This document shows, piece after piece, positions 43,969-53,056 of a DNA stretch of 64,000 nt. Numbering within the stretch: the first letter of the stretch is position 1; every line of letters begins with the position of its first letter. Under the pieces are notes generated by a model, which saw only the letters and a list, made by a program, of their open reading frames with translations, ran no database searches and was not told where the DNA came from. Origin of the DNA: DATFVA01 sp963771705 (GTDB lineage: Bacteria > Bacteroidota > Ignavibacteria > Ignavibacteriales > Ignavibacteriaceae). A program made the position numbers and the translations under genes. The stretch covers positions 310,001-374,000 of the forward strand of contig CAVYUP010000005.1 of assembly GCA_963771705.1 (NCBI GenBank). The letters are read 5' to 3'.

Positions 43969-43993
43969 TTTTAATTAAGATAATTAATTAAAA
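43969..43993. repeat. AT-rich inverted repeat between aconitase and DUF421 genes
   Basis: TTTTAATTA (43969-43977) pairs with TAATTAAAA (43985-43993), with a seven-base loop. All-AT stem, 47 bases after the aconitase stop and just before the DUF421 ribosome-binding site. It may be a weak terminator or a regulatory site. Confidence 0.35.
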
Positions 43994-44014
43994 TCTTCAG
44001 GAGGAAAATTAAGA

Positions 44015-44584
44015 ATGAATGAAGTATATCATATCCTGTCTAATATTTTTGCACTCGATTCCCAAAATGTAAATTTCTGGCAGATGGCCGCCCGCTCCGC
44101 ATTTATATACATAGCCTCACTCATAATTATCCGGTTCGGTAATAAAAGGTTTCTTGGAAAAAATACAGCTTTCGATTTTGTAATAGGTATTGTAATAGGA
44201 TCAGTTTTCAGTCGTGCCATAAACGGCAGCGGTCCTCTTTTTGTAACAGTATCAGCGGGGGTAACGCTTGTACTGCTTCACTGGCTGTTTGCGGTGATCT
44301 CGTTAAATCATAAAGGCTTTGCTGACCTCGTCAAAGGCAAAACATCCGTTATCGTGGAAAATTCACAACCAGATCCTAAGGAAATGAAGAGGGGTCGTGT
44401 TTCAGAGGATGATCTTAAAGAACAGCTTCGGCTGGGTATAAACCAGAAAAATCTGGATAATGTGAAAGAGGCGTATCTCGAGAGGGACGGCCAGATAAGC
44501 TTTATAAAAGAAAAACACGATCCCAAAGTTCTGGATATAAAAGTTGAGAACGGCGTACAGACGATCAGAATAAAACTCGAATGA
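44015..44584 (+). CDS. DUF421 (YetF/YcaP) family membrane protein
   Basis: A 189-residue protein with three N-terminal transmembrane helices (about 20-42, 48-68, 73-96) containing FIYIASLIIIRFGNKRFLGKNTAFDFVIGIVIGSVFSRAI and VSAGVTLVLLHWLFAVISL. A cytoplasmic domain follows (VKGKTSVIVENSQPDPKEMKRGRVSEDDLKEQLRLGIN; AYLERDGQISFIKEK). This is the YetF family layout. Role unknown; in Bacillus, relatives link to the cell envelope and spores. AGGAGGAAAA precedes the start. Confidence 0.92.
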   Translation: MNEVYHILSNIFALDSQNVNFWQMAARSAFIYIASLIIIRFGNKRFLGKNTAFDFVIGIVIGSVFSRAINGSGPLFVTVSAGVTLVLLHWLFAVISLNHKGFADLVKGKTSVIVENSQPDPKEMKRGRVSEDDLKEQLRLGINQKNLDNVKEAYLERDGQISFIKEKHDPKVLDIKVENGVQTIRIKLE

Positions 44585-44587
44585 TCC

Positions 44588-46135
44588 TTATGTGATTTTT
44601 TCTATCAGGTTCATTTTCATTCTGTACAATTTCTCTGAGATCGAAACATGATAATAATGAGGATTTATCAGCCTTTTCACTCCCGGGTCAAGCCTCTCGA
44701 TATCTCTTTTCCTTACTTCCCTTAGTTCATCGATTGATGGAAAATTATAAACCAGCTTTCCCTCATCAAGTATAGTTTCCAGCAGAGGTTCCACTTTTGA
44801 AATATGTTCTTTTCCCAGTGTCCTTTTTTTGCTCTGACTTGTTGCATGATGCAGAAGGATGTCCTCTGTTGTTCCGGGCTCTTCATCTTCCAGCGTAAGC
44901 AGATCGGCGTTGGCTTTTTCTTTTGAGTTGTAGAGCCTCCAGACTTTCTTATTCCCCGGGTTCGGGATCTTCTCAACAGATTCTGAAATTTTAATAGCCG
45001 GAACCCATTCATCTTTCCCATTCATAACCGATACAAGCTTATATACCCCGCCTATCGAGGGATCACCATAAGAAGTAATTAGCCTGGTACCCACTCCATA
45101 AACCAGCCTGTTTATAATCCCTTCCGGATCAAGCTGATATTTTGGAGCTTCATCTGTTATCTGCGTTATAATCTGCCATATATTCATCTCATCTAACTCA
45201 TTCGAAAGGACTATTTTCACATCCTCAAAGCCGGCATCATTCAGCAGCTTTGCGGCTTGAATGCTCAGGTAGGCAAGGTCTCCTGAATCAAGTCTTACCC
45301 CTAAAGGTTTCTGTCCTTTCTTCTTCATCTTTTTAAATACCTTAATCGCATTCGGCACTCCGCTCTCAAGCGTATTTACTGTATCTACAAGCAGTATAGT
45401 ATCAGCAGGATAAAGAGAAGCAAATTCTTCAAAAGCTTCCTCTTCGGTCATCCCCAGGGCCATAAACATCTGCACCATACTGTGCGCGTGAGTGCCTTTA
45501 GGCGGGTAACCGAGAAGATGAGATATGCCCACGTTAGAAGAGAAATCGGCTCCTCCTATCAGTGCCGCACGCACTCCCGCATTGGCTCCTCGGTCGTGTG
45601 CTCTCCTCATCCCGAATTCAAGAAGCATCTGGTGTCTGCCGGCCTCATTTATTCTGCAGGCTTTTGTCGCGATGAGGATTTGGTAGTTTAACTGGTTCAA
45701 AAGTGCTGTCTCAAGGATCTGCGACATTGCGGCAGGACCCTCAACCACTGTCAGAGGAACATTAGGATGAACCACTCTTCCTTCCGGTATTGCCCTGAGA
45801 GTGATCTTGTTGAAATTTCCGTTCTCCCTGAACCAGTCAAGAAAGTCCTTTTCAAATACCGGTTTGCCGTCGCTGTCTTTCTGCGCTGACATCAATTCAA
45901 TATCTTTATCTGTTGTCCGGGTGTTCTGCATCCAGTCGATCAGCCACTCCAGTCCTGCGTTTATGCAGTAGCCGGCTTTGTGTACGCCGTAATTGGGATA
46001 ATTCCTGAAGAAATGATCAAACTGAACCGTCCTTTCATGCAGTCCCATCTTAAAGTAGAGCTGCGCCATCACTAATTCATACTGATCGGTGAATAAAACC
46101 CCTTCTGTTACCTGCTGATCAAATTTTTTTAACAT
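44588..46135 (-). CDS. pncB: Nicotinate phosphoribosyltransferase
   Basis: A 515-residue enzyme of NAD salvage (nicotinate + PRPP + ATP to nicotinate mononucleotide). LFTDQYELVMAQLYFKMGLHERTVQFDHFFRNYP at the N-terminus, LEFGMRRAHDRGANAGVRAALIGGADFSSNV, GTHAHSMVQMF, TILLVDTVNTLESGVPNAIKVF, GVRLDSGDLAYLS and GVGTRLITSYGDPSIGGVYKLV. These match the long bacterial/eukaryote-type enzyme. Single gene converging on DUF421 with a 3-base gap. Confidence 0.95.
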   Translation of the reverse strand: MLKKFDQQVTEGVLFTDQYELVMAQLYFKMGLHERTVQFDHFFRNYPNYGVHKAGYCINAGLEWLIDWMQNTRTTDKDIELMSAQKDSDGKPVFEKDFLDWFRENGNFNKITLRAIPEGRVVHPNVPLTVVEGPAAMSQILETALLNQLNYQILIATKACRINEAGRHQMLLEFGMRRAHDRGANAGVRAALIGGADFSSNVGISHLLGYPPKGTHAHSMVQMFMALGMTEEEAFEEFASLYPADTILLVDTVNTLESGVPNAIKVFKKMKKKGQKPLGVRLDSGDLAYLSIQAAKLLNDAGFEDVKIVLSNELDEMNIWQIITQITDEAPKYQLDPEGIINRLVYGVGTRLITSYGDPSIGGVYKLVSVMNGKDEWVPAIKISESVEKIPNPGNKKVWRLYNSKEKANADLLTLEDEEPGTTEDILLHHATSQSKKRTLGKEHISKVEPLLETILDEGKLVYNFPSIDELREVRKRDIERLDPGVKRLINPHYYHVSISEKLYRMKMNLIEKIT

Positions 46136-46265
46136 TAATTCCTTCCCGGGTGATTTAGAATACTTAATAATATGTATAATCTGAAGGTAAGTTATTGAGG
46201 CAGCGCAAAATCAGGCTTAATTAAGGGACTAGCAGGATAATTGATTCAAGAATAAATTTTTGACC

Positions 46266-46301
46266 TGAAACCTTAAGGTTTCATTACCGGAATTACTTCC
46301 G
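46266..46301 (+). repeat. Palindrome and second hairpin in the queC leader
   Basis: TGAAACCTTAAGGTTTCA (46266-46283) is a perfect 18-bp palindrome. Four bases later CGGAA-TTAC-TTCCG (46288-46301) forms a second stem. They lie 70-105 bases before the queC ATG. They could be an operator or leader hairpins. Neither matches the preQ1 riboswitch as I know it. Confidence 0.7.
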
Positions 46302-46370
46302 TTATTAGTTATTACCAGGCAATTCCTCATTTCTTCACAGCTTCTAATTTCTTATTTTAACCTGATAATT

Positions 46371-47066
46371 ATGGAAAAAGATAAAAGAAATATCGCTGTT
46401 GTGGCGCTCAGCGGCGGAATGGACAGCTGTGTAACAGCGGCAATCGCTGCAGAGAAATATGATCTCGCCCTGCTTCATATAAATTACGGACAGAGAACCG
46501 AAACCAGAGAGCTGAAATCTTTCAACGATATCGCTGATTTTTATAAAGTTGATAAAAGACTGATCATCGATTATTCGCATCTCGCAAGGATAGGGGGGTC
46601 TTCTTTAACTGATCTTTCCCGGGATGTGAGGAAGGCTGATCTTTCGGATAAAACCGTCCCCTCGTCTTATGTTCCTTTCAGGAACGCAAATATTTTAGCG
46701 GCCTGTACAAGCTGGGCAGAGGTTCTGGGCGCCGAAAAAATATTCATCGGGGCTGTGTATGAGGATTCTTCGGGATATCCCGACTGCAGACCTGAATTCT
46801 TCGAGGCATTTGAAAAGGTGATCAATGCTGGAACAAAACCGGAAACAAATATTAAAATAGAAACACCCGTAATAAACTTTTCCAAGCCGGAAATTGTTAA
46901 GAAAGGTATGGAGCTTGGCGCACCCTTGCACCTTACCTGGTCGTGCTACAAAAATGAAGATGAGGCCTGCGGTGAGTGCGATAGCTGCGCTTTAAGGCTG
47001 CGGGGTTTTCAGCAGGCCGGCCTGGAAGATCCTATAAAATATAAGGTAAGACCGGTTTATATTTGA
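46371..47066 (+). CDS. queC: 7-cyano-7-deazaguanine synthase QueC
   Basis: A 231-residue ATP-dependent enzyme making preQ0 for queuosine. VVALSGGMDSCVTAAIAAEKYDLALLHINYGQR (PP-loop SGGMDS), TVPSSYVPFRNANILAACTSWAEVLGAEKIFIGAVYEDSSGYPDCRPEFFEAFEKVIN, and the zinc ligands CYKNEDEACGECDSCALRLRGF. Normal length. With queF, 96 bases downstream, it forms part of the queuosine pathway; queD and queE are not in this window. Confidence 0.97.
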   Translation: MEKDKRNIAVVALSGGMDSCVTAAIAAEKYDLALLHINYGQRTETRELKSFNDIADFYKVDKRLIIDYSHLARIGGSSLTDLSRDVRKADLSDKTVPSSYVPFRNANILAACTSWAEVLGAEKIFIGAVYEDSSGYPDCRPEFFEAFEKVINAGTKPETNIKIETPVINFSKPEIVKKGMELGAPLHLTWSCYKNEDEACGECDSCALRLRGFQQAGLEDPIKYKVRPVYI

Positions 47067-47162
47067 TAGTGCGTTTACTAAAGTCTTGCTGAATTTATTT
47101 CGGCATCTCATAATATTAATTCCTATACTAACAGAAGTTTAACTAAATAACAAAAACGGAAA

Positions 47163-47513
47163 ATGAACGATAAAGTAAAAATTCTTGAAGTGTTCGATAA
47201 TGCTTATCCCGGACGTGATTACTCAGTAATCCACACAGCACCGGAATTTACATCTGTTTGCCCTAAAACTGGTCAGCCCGATTTTGCAACAATGATTATA
47301 GAGTATATTCCCGATAAGCTTTGCATCGAATTAAAATCATTAAAATTTTATCTCAATTCATACAGGAATGACGGGATATATTTTGAAAGCGTAACAAACA
47401 GGATACTTGACGATCTCGTTGAGGCATGTAAACCAAGGTATATGTTAATCACCGCCTCCTTTAATGTCCGGGGCGGTATATCATCAATAGTAAAGGCAGA
47501 GTATAAGAAGTAA
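47163..47513 (+). CDS. queF: preQ1 synthase (NADPH-dependent nitrile reductase) QueF, type I
   Basis: A 116-residue enzyme reducing preQ0 to preQ1. IHTAPEFTSVCPKTGQPDFATMIIEYIPDKLCIELKSLKFYLNSYRNDGIYFE has the active-site Cys in FTSVCPKTGQPD, the substrate Glu in CIELKSLK, and the family's E(S/L)K(S/A)xK-x-YxxS(F/Y)R motif. ARYM-like …LITASFNVRGGI ends the protein. Short unimodular form. Its TAA overlaps the ATG of the glnD-like gene by one base, so translation is probably coupled. Confidence 0.96.
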   Translation: MNDKVKILEVFDNAYPGRDYSVIHTAPEFTSVCPKTGQPDFATMIIEYIPDKLCIELKSLKFYLNSYRNDGIYFESVTNRILDDLVEACKPRYMLITASFNVRGGISSIVKAEYKK

Positions 47514-50092
47514 TGGTCCCTCTTGAGGTAGCAAACAGAATTAAGCAGGATTTCAGGGAAAAGAAAGAAAAACTTTTCTCATCGTACATCGGTATGGATG
47601 CATCGCTGAAGTTCAGCCTTGAATTCAGTCTCCTCGTTGAAGAGTTTATCCGCTCCCTTGCGGCCGATGGTAAATATAACTTCGCACTTGCCTCCGCGGG
47701 CAGCTTCAGCAGAAGGGAACTTTCTCCTTATTCCGATATCGACCTTATGTTTATTACCGACTCGGTTGCAGCAAATGAAAAAGATATTGTCGAATTCGTA
47801 ACTAAGCTCTGGGATAACGGGATCGAGGTTTCTCATACGGTGCGCGAGTTCTCGGATATAAAGAAGTTTATCGAAAGCGATCTCCATACCTTCACGCAGT
47901 TCTTTGAAACCAGGTTCCTGCTCGGTAATGATAAAATATACCTTTTGTGGAATGACATTCTCCTGGATTCGGTAACAGAAGAGGTGAAGGTTAAGCTGAT
48001 AAATGCGATGCTTGAGGATATACAGCACCGTTACGAAAAGTATGATGACTCACCTAAAATCCTTGAGCCGAATGTTAAGCTGTCGGCGGGAGGACTAAGG
48101 GATTTCCAGGCCGTTGAGTGGATGTACATGCTTGTGAATAAGACTCTCCTTAATAAGCAGAATGAAATGACGCAGGCCGAGAATTTCATCCAGCAGCTGG
48201 ATGAAGATGAATATACTACACCGAATGAGTGTAAGAGACTGCTTGAAAGCTATAACTTTGTAATTACGGTCCGTAATACCCTCCATATTCTGAACCAGCA
48301 GAAGAGTGATAGACTTGAATTTCTGGATCAGAAAAAAATAGCTGCGATGATTTATACCTCGGAGAATGCAATATCAGCGTTCATGAATAGATATTATACA
48401 GCCGCAAATGTAATAAACCGGTTCTCGAAATCTATTGCACAGACTTTCAGGGAAGAAGTCGTAAATCCGCTCCCCGATAGCCTCTCTATTAAACTCGATG
48501 ATGATTTTAGTTTTAAAGGAAATATTATCTCGTATTCCGGTGAAAAGGAATTTACTTTATCTTCAATCCTCCGTGGTTATTATTACCGCGGCTTGTATAA
48601 TGCCAGGTTTGATGAGAGCCTCCGCGCAAGGATTATAGAGACAGTTGAAAAGTTCGATAAGAATTCTTCTCACGAAACTGAATCTTCTGTTTTTTTCAGA
48701 GAGATCTTAAAACTTCCCAGGAATGTAGGGCAGACACTCTCTGCGATGAATGAACTTGGTGTGCTGGGAGCTTTTCTCCCCGAGTTTAAGGATATGATAG
48801 GCTTCCTGCAGCACGGTGTTTATCACTTCTATACCGCCGATGAACATACACTGGTTACAATAAAAAATGTTGAGAGGCTTGAACGTGAGCATTCTCAGCT
48901 GGGCAAGCTTTTCACTAGCCTTAAGGATAGGGAGTTTCTTTACCTGGGATTGCTTTTCCACGATATTGCAAAACCTATAAATGTTTCGGGACACGAAATC
49001 ATCGGCGCTGAGGTTGCCGCTGCCGTTATGTACCGGCTGAATTATTCAGAAGAGGAAATTGAAAAGGTTTCACTGCTGGTTAGAAACCACCTTATAATGG
49101 AACAGGTTGCCTTCCGGCGTAACCTTAATGATCCTGAAACCCTGAATAATTTTGCGTCAAGGTTTAATTCAACTGACGAGCTGAACCTGCTGTACCTTGT
49201 AACTTACGCTGATCTGTCCGCTGTGAATCCTGCGGTGTGGACATCCTGGAAAAGCGATTTGCTCGCTGAATTGTACCGGAAAACCTATGCTATGCTTGAA
49301 GAAAAAATCACCGGCGAGGAATTTCTTATCTCGAACACTTACGTTATACCAAAGGAAATAAGTAAACATTCCGATGCCATTTCTGAAGATAACGTCCAGG
49401 AACATATCGATTCCATTAATGATATAGCCTACGCACATAACTTTACAGAGAAAGAAATAGCTAAGCATGTGGAAGAAATTCAGAAGGGTGTTACTATTTC
49501 TACCTCCTTCAAAGAGCTTAATGATTTTACAAACATAACTGTCATAACACGCGATTTTTCGTCACTGCTCTCAAAAGTGTGCGGGGTCCTCTCCATAAAT
49601 GGCGTTAATATTCACGACGCAAGGATCTTTACCAGGAAAGATGGTATAGTGATCGATACTTTCAATGTAACAGATTTTAATACGGGGAAGAAGATTGAGA
49701 AAGACCGCTTTGGTAAAATACGGAAGGATATGAGGTCTGTTATTTCTGGACTCCTTCAGCTGAACCAGGAATTCGCGAAGATGAAATCGAAGTGGTGGAG
49801 GATTGAAACACGGCTCTTTAAGCGCACGGGCAAAGTGAAAATAGAATTCGAGAATTATGAGAAGTATACTATAATAGATATCTTTTCCCCCGACAGACTT
49901 GGATTTTTGTACCAGGTAACTAATAAAATGAACCAGCTGGGCCTTAGTATTTACTTTGCTAAGATTGCCACAAGAGGTGATGATATAGTCGATTCATTCT
50001 ATGTTCTTGATGCCAGCGGTAAGAAAATTTCCCAGAGCGATTATGATCTGATTAAAACTGAACTTACTGAAACCATATCTCAAATTTTATAG
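47513..50092 (+). CDS. glnD: GlnD-like [protein-PII] uridylyltransferase/uridylyl-removing enzyme
   Basis: An 859-residue protein. Nucleotidyltransferase domain (about 55-160) with ALASAGSFSRRELSPYSDIDLMFITDS. Then KLSAGGLRDFQAVEWM, an HD phosphohydrolase domain (about 440-560) with YLGLLFHDIAKPINVSGHEIIGAEVAA, and two C-terminal ACT domains (about 680-760 and 790-855; VITRDFSSLLSKVCGVLSINGVNI and IDIFSPDRLGFLYQVTNKMNQLGLSI). The layout is that of GlnD, which modifies PII according to glutamine. No PII or amt gene is in the window. It directly follows queF with a one-base overlap. Confidence 0.92.
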   Translation: MVPLEVANRIKQDFREKKEKLFSSYIGMDASLKFSLEFSLLVEEFIRSLAADGKYNFALASAGSFSRRELSPYSDIDLMFITDSVAANEKDIVEFVTKLWDNGIEVSHTVREFSDIKKFIESDLHTFTQFFETRFLLGNDKIYLLWNDILLDSVTEEVKVKLINAMLEDIQHRYEKYDDSPKILEPNVKLSAGGLRDFQAVEWMYMLVNKTLLNKQNEMTQAENFIQQLDEDEYTTPNECKRLLESYNFVITVRNTLHILNQQKSDRLEFLDQKKIAAMIYTSENAISAFMNRYYTAANVINRFSKSIAQTFREEVVNPLPDSLSIKLDDDFSFKGNIISYSGEKEFTLSSILRGYYYRGLYNARFDESLRARIIETVEKFDKNSSHETESSVFFREILKLPRNVGQTLSAMNELGVLGAFLPEFKDMIGFLQHGVYHFYTADEHTLVTIKNVERLEREHSQLGKLFTSLKDREFLYLGLLFHDIAKPINVSGHEIIGAEVAAAVMYRLNYSEEEIEKVSLLVRNHLIMEQVAFRRNLNDPETLNNFASRFNSTDELNLLYLVTYADLSAVNPAVWTSWKSDLLAELYRKTYAMLEEKITGEEFLISNTYVIPKEISKHSDAISEDNVQEHIDSINDIAYAHNFTEKEIAKHVEEIQKGVTISTSFKELNDFTNITVITRDFSSLLSKVCGVLSINGVNIHDARIFTRKDGIVIDTFNVTDFNTGKKIEKDRFGKIRKDMRSVISGLLQLNQEFAKMKSKWWRIETRLFKRTGKVKIEFENYEKYTIIDIFSPDRLGFLYQVTNKMNQLGLSIYFAKIATRGDDIVDSFYVLDASGKKISQSDYDLIKTELTETISQIL

Positions 50093-50111
50093 GACTTACC
50101 AATTGAATTTT

Positions 50112-50945
50112 ATGGAGAAAGAAAAGCCGATAGGAGTTTTTGATTCAGGTATCGGCGGCCTTACTGTGGTTAAACGTATATCGTCTGCACTTCCGGAAGA
50201 GAATATCGTGTACTTCGGCGATACTGCAAGGGTACCGTATGGTTCAAAATCAAACGATACTGTTATAGAATACTCTATGGAAGATGCAAAGTTTTTGATG
50301 CAGAAGAATGTTAAGGCAATAGTTGTGGCTTGTAATACCGCGTCATCAGTAGCGATTGAAACCCTGAAGAAAAATTTTAATGTCCCAGTTATCGGAATGA
50401 TTGACCCCGGTGCGGCTACCGCAATTAAAACCACCAGGAATAACAGAGTAGGCGTAATAGGAACCCGCGCGACTATCTTGAACAAAGCATATTCAAATAA
50501 AATCAGGCAGTTAAACCCTGAAATAGAAGTGTTTGAAACCGCCTGTCCCTTGTTCGTTCCGCTTGCCGAAGAAGGATGGATAGATCATAAAGCTACTTAT
50601 GAAATCGCCGAAGAATATCTCCATGATTTGCGTGATGAGAATATCGACACCCTCGTGCTTGGATGTACTCATTACCCTATTCTCTCAAAGGTAATCCAGG
50701 AAATAATCGGCGATGATGTAACTCTGGTTGATTCGGGAATTGTTGCTGCTGAAATGATCAGGGATGAGCTCGACAGGACCGGCCTTCATACTAATAGCTA
50801 CAGTATGGGAAACCAGGATTTATATGTAAGTGATATTCCTACAAAGTTCAGAGAGGTTGCTGAATTGTTCCTTGGAAATCCTGTTAAGGAAGTTCATAAA
50901 GTTGAAATTGAACATCTGAATTTCCTTAATCATTCCGGAAGCTGA
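50112..50945 (+). CDS. murI: Glutamate racemase MurI
   Basis: Makes D-glutamate for peptidoglycan. I set the start at ATG 50112 (MEKEKPIGVFDSGIGGLTVV, 277 residues); an in-frame TTG at 50103 adds three residues. Two catalytic cysteines lie in VVACNTASSVAIETL and LVLGCTHYPILS. EENIVYFGDTARVPYGSKS and VDSGIVAAEMIRDEL are also typical. It starts 19 bases after the glnD stop and likely shares its transcript. Confidence 0.96.
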   Translation: MEKEKPIGVFDSGIGGLTVVKRISSALPEENIVYFGDTARVPYGSKSNDTVIEYSMEDAKFLMQKNVKAIVVACNTASSVAIETLKKNFNVPVIGMIDPGAATAIKTTRNNRVGVIGTRATILNKAYSNKIRQLNPEIEVFETACPLFVPLAEEGWIDHKATYEIAEEYLHDLRDENIDTLVLGCTHYPILSKVIQEIIGDDVTLVDSGIVAAEMIRDELDRTGLHTNSYSMGNQDLYVSDIPTKFREVAELFLGNPVKEVHKVEIEHLNFLNHSGS

Positions 50946-51022
50946 CCCGCAAAAGTCTTTAACCCATAATCTTAAAAGGTAATTATGGTGATCAATAACT
51001 GGTACCCCCCGCTGTTGTCTAA

Positions 51023-51997
51023 CTAATTCTCAAAAAGTTTCCGCAGCTTCTTTTTATCTTTTGTAACCCCAAGTGCCAGCATCAGTTTAATTCTTGCCTT
51101 CTGACCGTTCAGATAGTCCGCAAAGATAACTCCCAGTTTGTGCAGCCATTTCCCGGCGCCTGGGTAGCTGTATATGTCAAGCGTTTCTCCGGCGGGACAG
51201 CGGGAAACCAGTACAACCGGTATTCCCTTCTGAACGGCGTACTTTATCCCCTCAAAAGCCGGCGGAGGTACATTCCCAACCCCTAACGCTTCCACAACAA
51301 TTCCTTCAACACCGCTGTCAGCTGAGTATTTAAAGAACTTATCATCCATTCCCGCGTAAACAGTCAGCATATCAACGTTGATAATCAGTTTGTTGGTTTC
51401 AATGGTTTCCAGTCTCCGCGGAAGCCGGTTTAGTATTACACGTCCGTTCTGCACAAATCCTAGGTCACCGAAATCAAGACTCGTAAAGCTGTCAATCTGT
51501 TCTGTATATATCTTTGTCACTTCACTTGCTGCATTTATCTCCCCATTCAAACAAACCAGCACCCCTATGTTTCTGCAGTTATCGTTCAGGCAGATGTGTA
51601 TTGCATCCAGCAAATTGCGCGGTCCGTCCCAATCCGGCTCAGAACTGTTTTTCATTGATCCGATTACCACAATCGGTGTCGCCGTTTTAATAGTTAGGTC
51701 AAGGAAATAAGCAGTTTCCTCAAGTGTGTCTGTTCCGTGGGTTACAATTATCCCCGCATATTCTTCCTGCTGCATCAGCTCGCGTATCTTCATTGATAAA
51801 TTCATCATTAGTGATGGGGTCATATGGGGGCCTGGATATTTTCCAAAATCATAGCAGGTTATATCCGCCAGTTCCTTCGCCTCGGGAATTTTATCAAGCA
51901 GCTCATCCCCTGAATATCTGGGTACAGCCCCGCCTGTTTTCTTATCGATTTTCATTGAAAACGTGCCGCCCGTAAATACAACTAATATTTTCTTCAT
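51023..51997 (-). CDS. ansA: L-asparaginase, type I-like
   Basis: A 324-residue cytoplasmic enzyme without signal peptide. The two catalytic threonines are in VVFTGGTFSM (about residue 12) and GIIVTHGTDTLEETAYFLDLT (about residues 79-99, THGTDTLEET). TPIVVIGSMKNSSEPDWDGPRNLLDAI also matches the family. It should convert asparagine to aspartate and ammonia. Some related enzymes act in Glu-tRNA(Gln) amidotransfer (GatD), but the GatD N-terminal domain is absent. Convergent with murI. Confidence 0.93.
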   Translation of the reverse strand: MKKILVVFTGGTFSMKIDKKTGGAVPRYSGDELLDKIPEAKELADITCYDFGKYPGPHMTPSLMMNLSMKIRELMQQEEYAGIIVTHGTDTLEETAYFLDLTIKTATPIVVIGSMKNSSEPDWDGPRNLLDAIHICLNDNCRNIGVLVCLNGEINAASEVTKIYTEQIDSFTSLDFGDLGFVQNGRVILNRLPRRLETIETNKLIINVDMLTVYAGMDDKFFKYSADSGVEGIVVEALGVGNVPPPAFEGIKYAVQKGIPVVLVSRCPAGETLDIYSYPGAGKWLHKLGVIFADYLNGQKARIKLMLALGVTKDKKKLRKLFEN

Positions 51998-52422
51998 CGT
52001 CTTTCGAATTATTTTTAAGTAACCCTAAAATATATCCTCAAAAAGCAATTTATCCAATTTGTGCAGGATTAAATCGGGTATGGCCGGCAGAGGATTAAGA
52101 CTCTGTTAGCACTGGTTTTATCCCGGGGTAAAGATGGTTCATAGACGTTTCAAGGGGATTTTTTAAGGAAATTTGCTGAATTATTCAGCAGTGCAGTCCG
52201 CGGGTTGGATTATTTTATAGTACATTATAATTTTTTTTATCCGGAAATTCAATAGTCATAATTGCTTATATATGAGCGCTGGTACAGTCCCGGGCCATTA
52301 AGTTAATTATCTTAAATTATTGAGCGGAAAGAGCAGTCCGGAAGTTGATGATGATATCACATCATTTAGACTTGTGGTATTTGATAGTATACCTTATTTT
52401 TGCAGTTGAAAGGAGAATACCT
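51998..52422. other. Intergenic region of 425 bases before nfu
   Basis: I see no gene, tRNA or repeat array. One clear hairpin, TGCTGAA-TTA-TTCAGCA (52174-52190), has no T-run on the plus strand. The stretch contains the promoters of the divergent ansA and nfu genes. A short hydrophobic extension of the nfu frame back to 52345 is not supported as coding. Confidence 0.6.
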
Positions 52423-52965
52423 ATGTTGATGATTGAAGATGTGGAGTTGACGCCCAATCCACAAGCCCTGAAGTTTATATTAAATGAGAAGTTGTTAAAT
52501 CTGGAAACAAGGCAGTTTCCGGATATGGAATCAGCAAAAGATGACCCTCTTGCTGCCGGTATATTCAAAATAGAAGGTGTCGTTTCTGTTTTTTATATGG
52601 ATAAATTCGTTACGATTGAGAAATCCCCTAAAACCAGCTGGGGACATATACAGAAACCATTAATAGAATTCATTAAAGATTTTGATAAGGGTCAGATTCC
52701 TGCTGAAAAGGAAGTTCAGCCTTTTAACGGAAGTGATAATGAGTTGCTTAAGCAGATAAATACTCTGCTTGATATGAGAGTCAGGCCCGCCCTTGCCGGA
52801 GACGGGGGAGGACTTGAAGTTCTGGGACTCGAAGGCTACACTGTAAAAATCCGTTACCAGGGTGCCTGCGGAAGCTGCCCCAGCTCTATCAGCGGAACTC
52901 TTATGGCTATTGAAGGACTCCTTAAAAGAGATATTCATCCTTCTCTTGAAGTAGTCTCCGCGTAA
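52423..52965 (+). CDS. nfu: Nfu-type iron-sulfur cluster carrier (NifU C-terminal domain protein)
   Basis: A 180-residue protein from ATG 52423, preceded by AAAGGAGA. The in-frame ATG at 52345 would add a hydrophobic stretch absent from the family. The Nfu N-terminal domain (about 8-95) has ELTPNPQALKFILNEKLL and FKIEGVVSVFYMDKFVTIEKSPKTSWGHIQ. The NifU domain (about 105-175) has VRPALAGDGGGLEVLGLEGYTVKIRYQGACGSCPSSISGTL, with the cluster-binding CxxC. It transfers Fe-S clusters to target enzymes. A strong terminator follows at 52991. Confidence 0.94.
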   Translation: MLMIEDVELTPNPQALKFILNEKLLNLETRQFPDMESAKDDPLAAGIFKIEGVVSVFYMDKFVTIEKSPKTSWGHIQKPLIEFIKDFDKGQIPAEKEVQPFNGSDNELLKQINTLLDMRVRPALAGDGGGLEVLGLEGYTVKIRYQGACGSCPSSISGTLMAIEGLLKRDIHPSLEVVSA

Positions 52966-52990
52966 AATTTTCTTTGTACTCACTGACATA

Positions 52991-53024
52991 GGGGAAGAAA
53001 TGTTGTGTTTCTTCCCCTTTTTTT
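52991..53024 (+). terminator. Rho-independent terminator after nfu
   Basis: GGGGAAGAAA (52991-53000) pairs perfectly with TTTCTTCCCC (53008-53017), with loop TGTTGTG. Seven Ts then an ATTTT tract follow. Textbook intrinsic terminator 26 bases after the nfu stop. Confidence 0.95.
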
Positions 53025-53056
53025 ATTTTGTTTTTTCATAAATTATCATCACGTTA

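Noticed and set aside
43969..43993. Terminator after the aconitase gene
   Set aside because: The stem is AT-only with weak pairing and no following T-run on the plus strand, so it is listed only as an inverted repeat.
46136..46370. preQ1 riboswitch before queC
   Set aside because: The leader has hairpins, but I see no preQ1-I aptamer pattern and no class II or III layout I can support.
52345..52422. 26-residue N-terminal extension of nfu
   Set aside because: Hydrophobic and unlike Nfu; a Shine-Dalgarno (AAAGGAGA) directly before ATG 52423 supports the shorter form.
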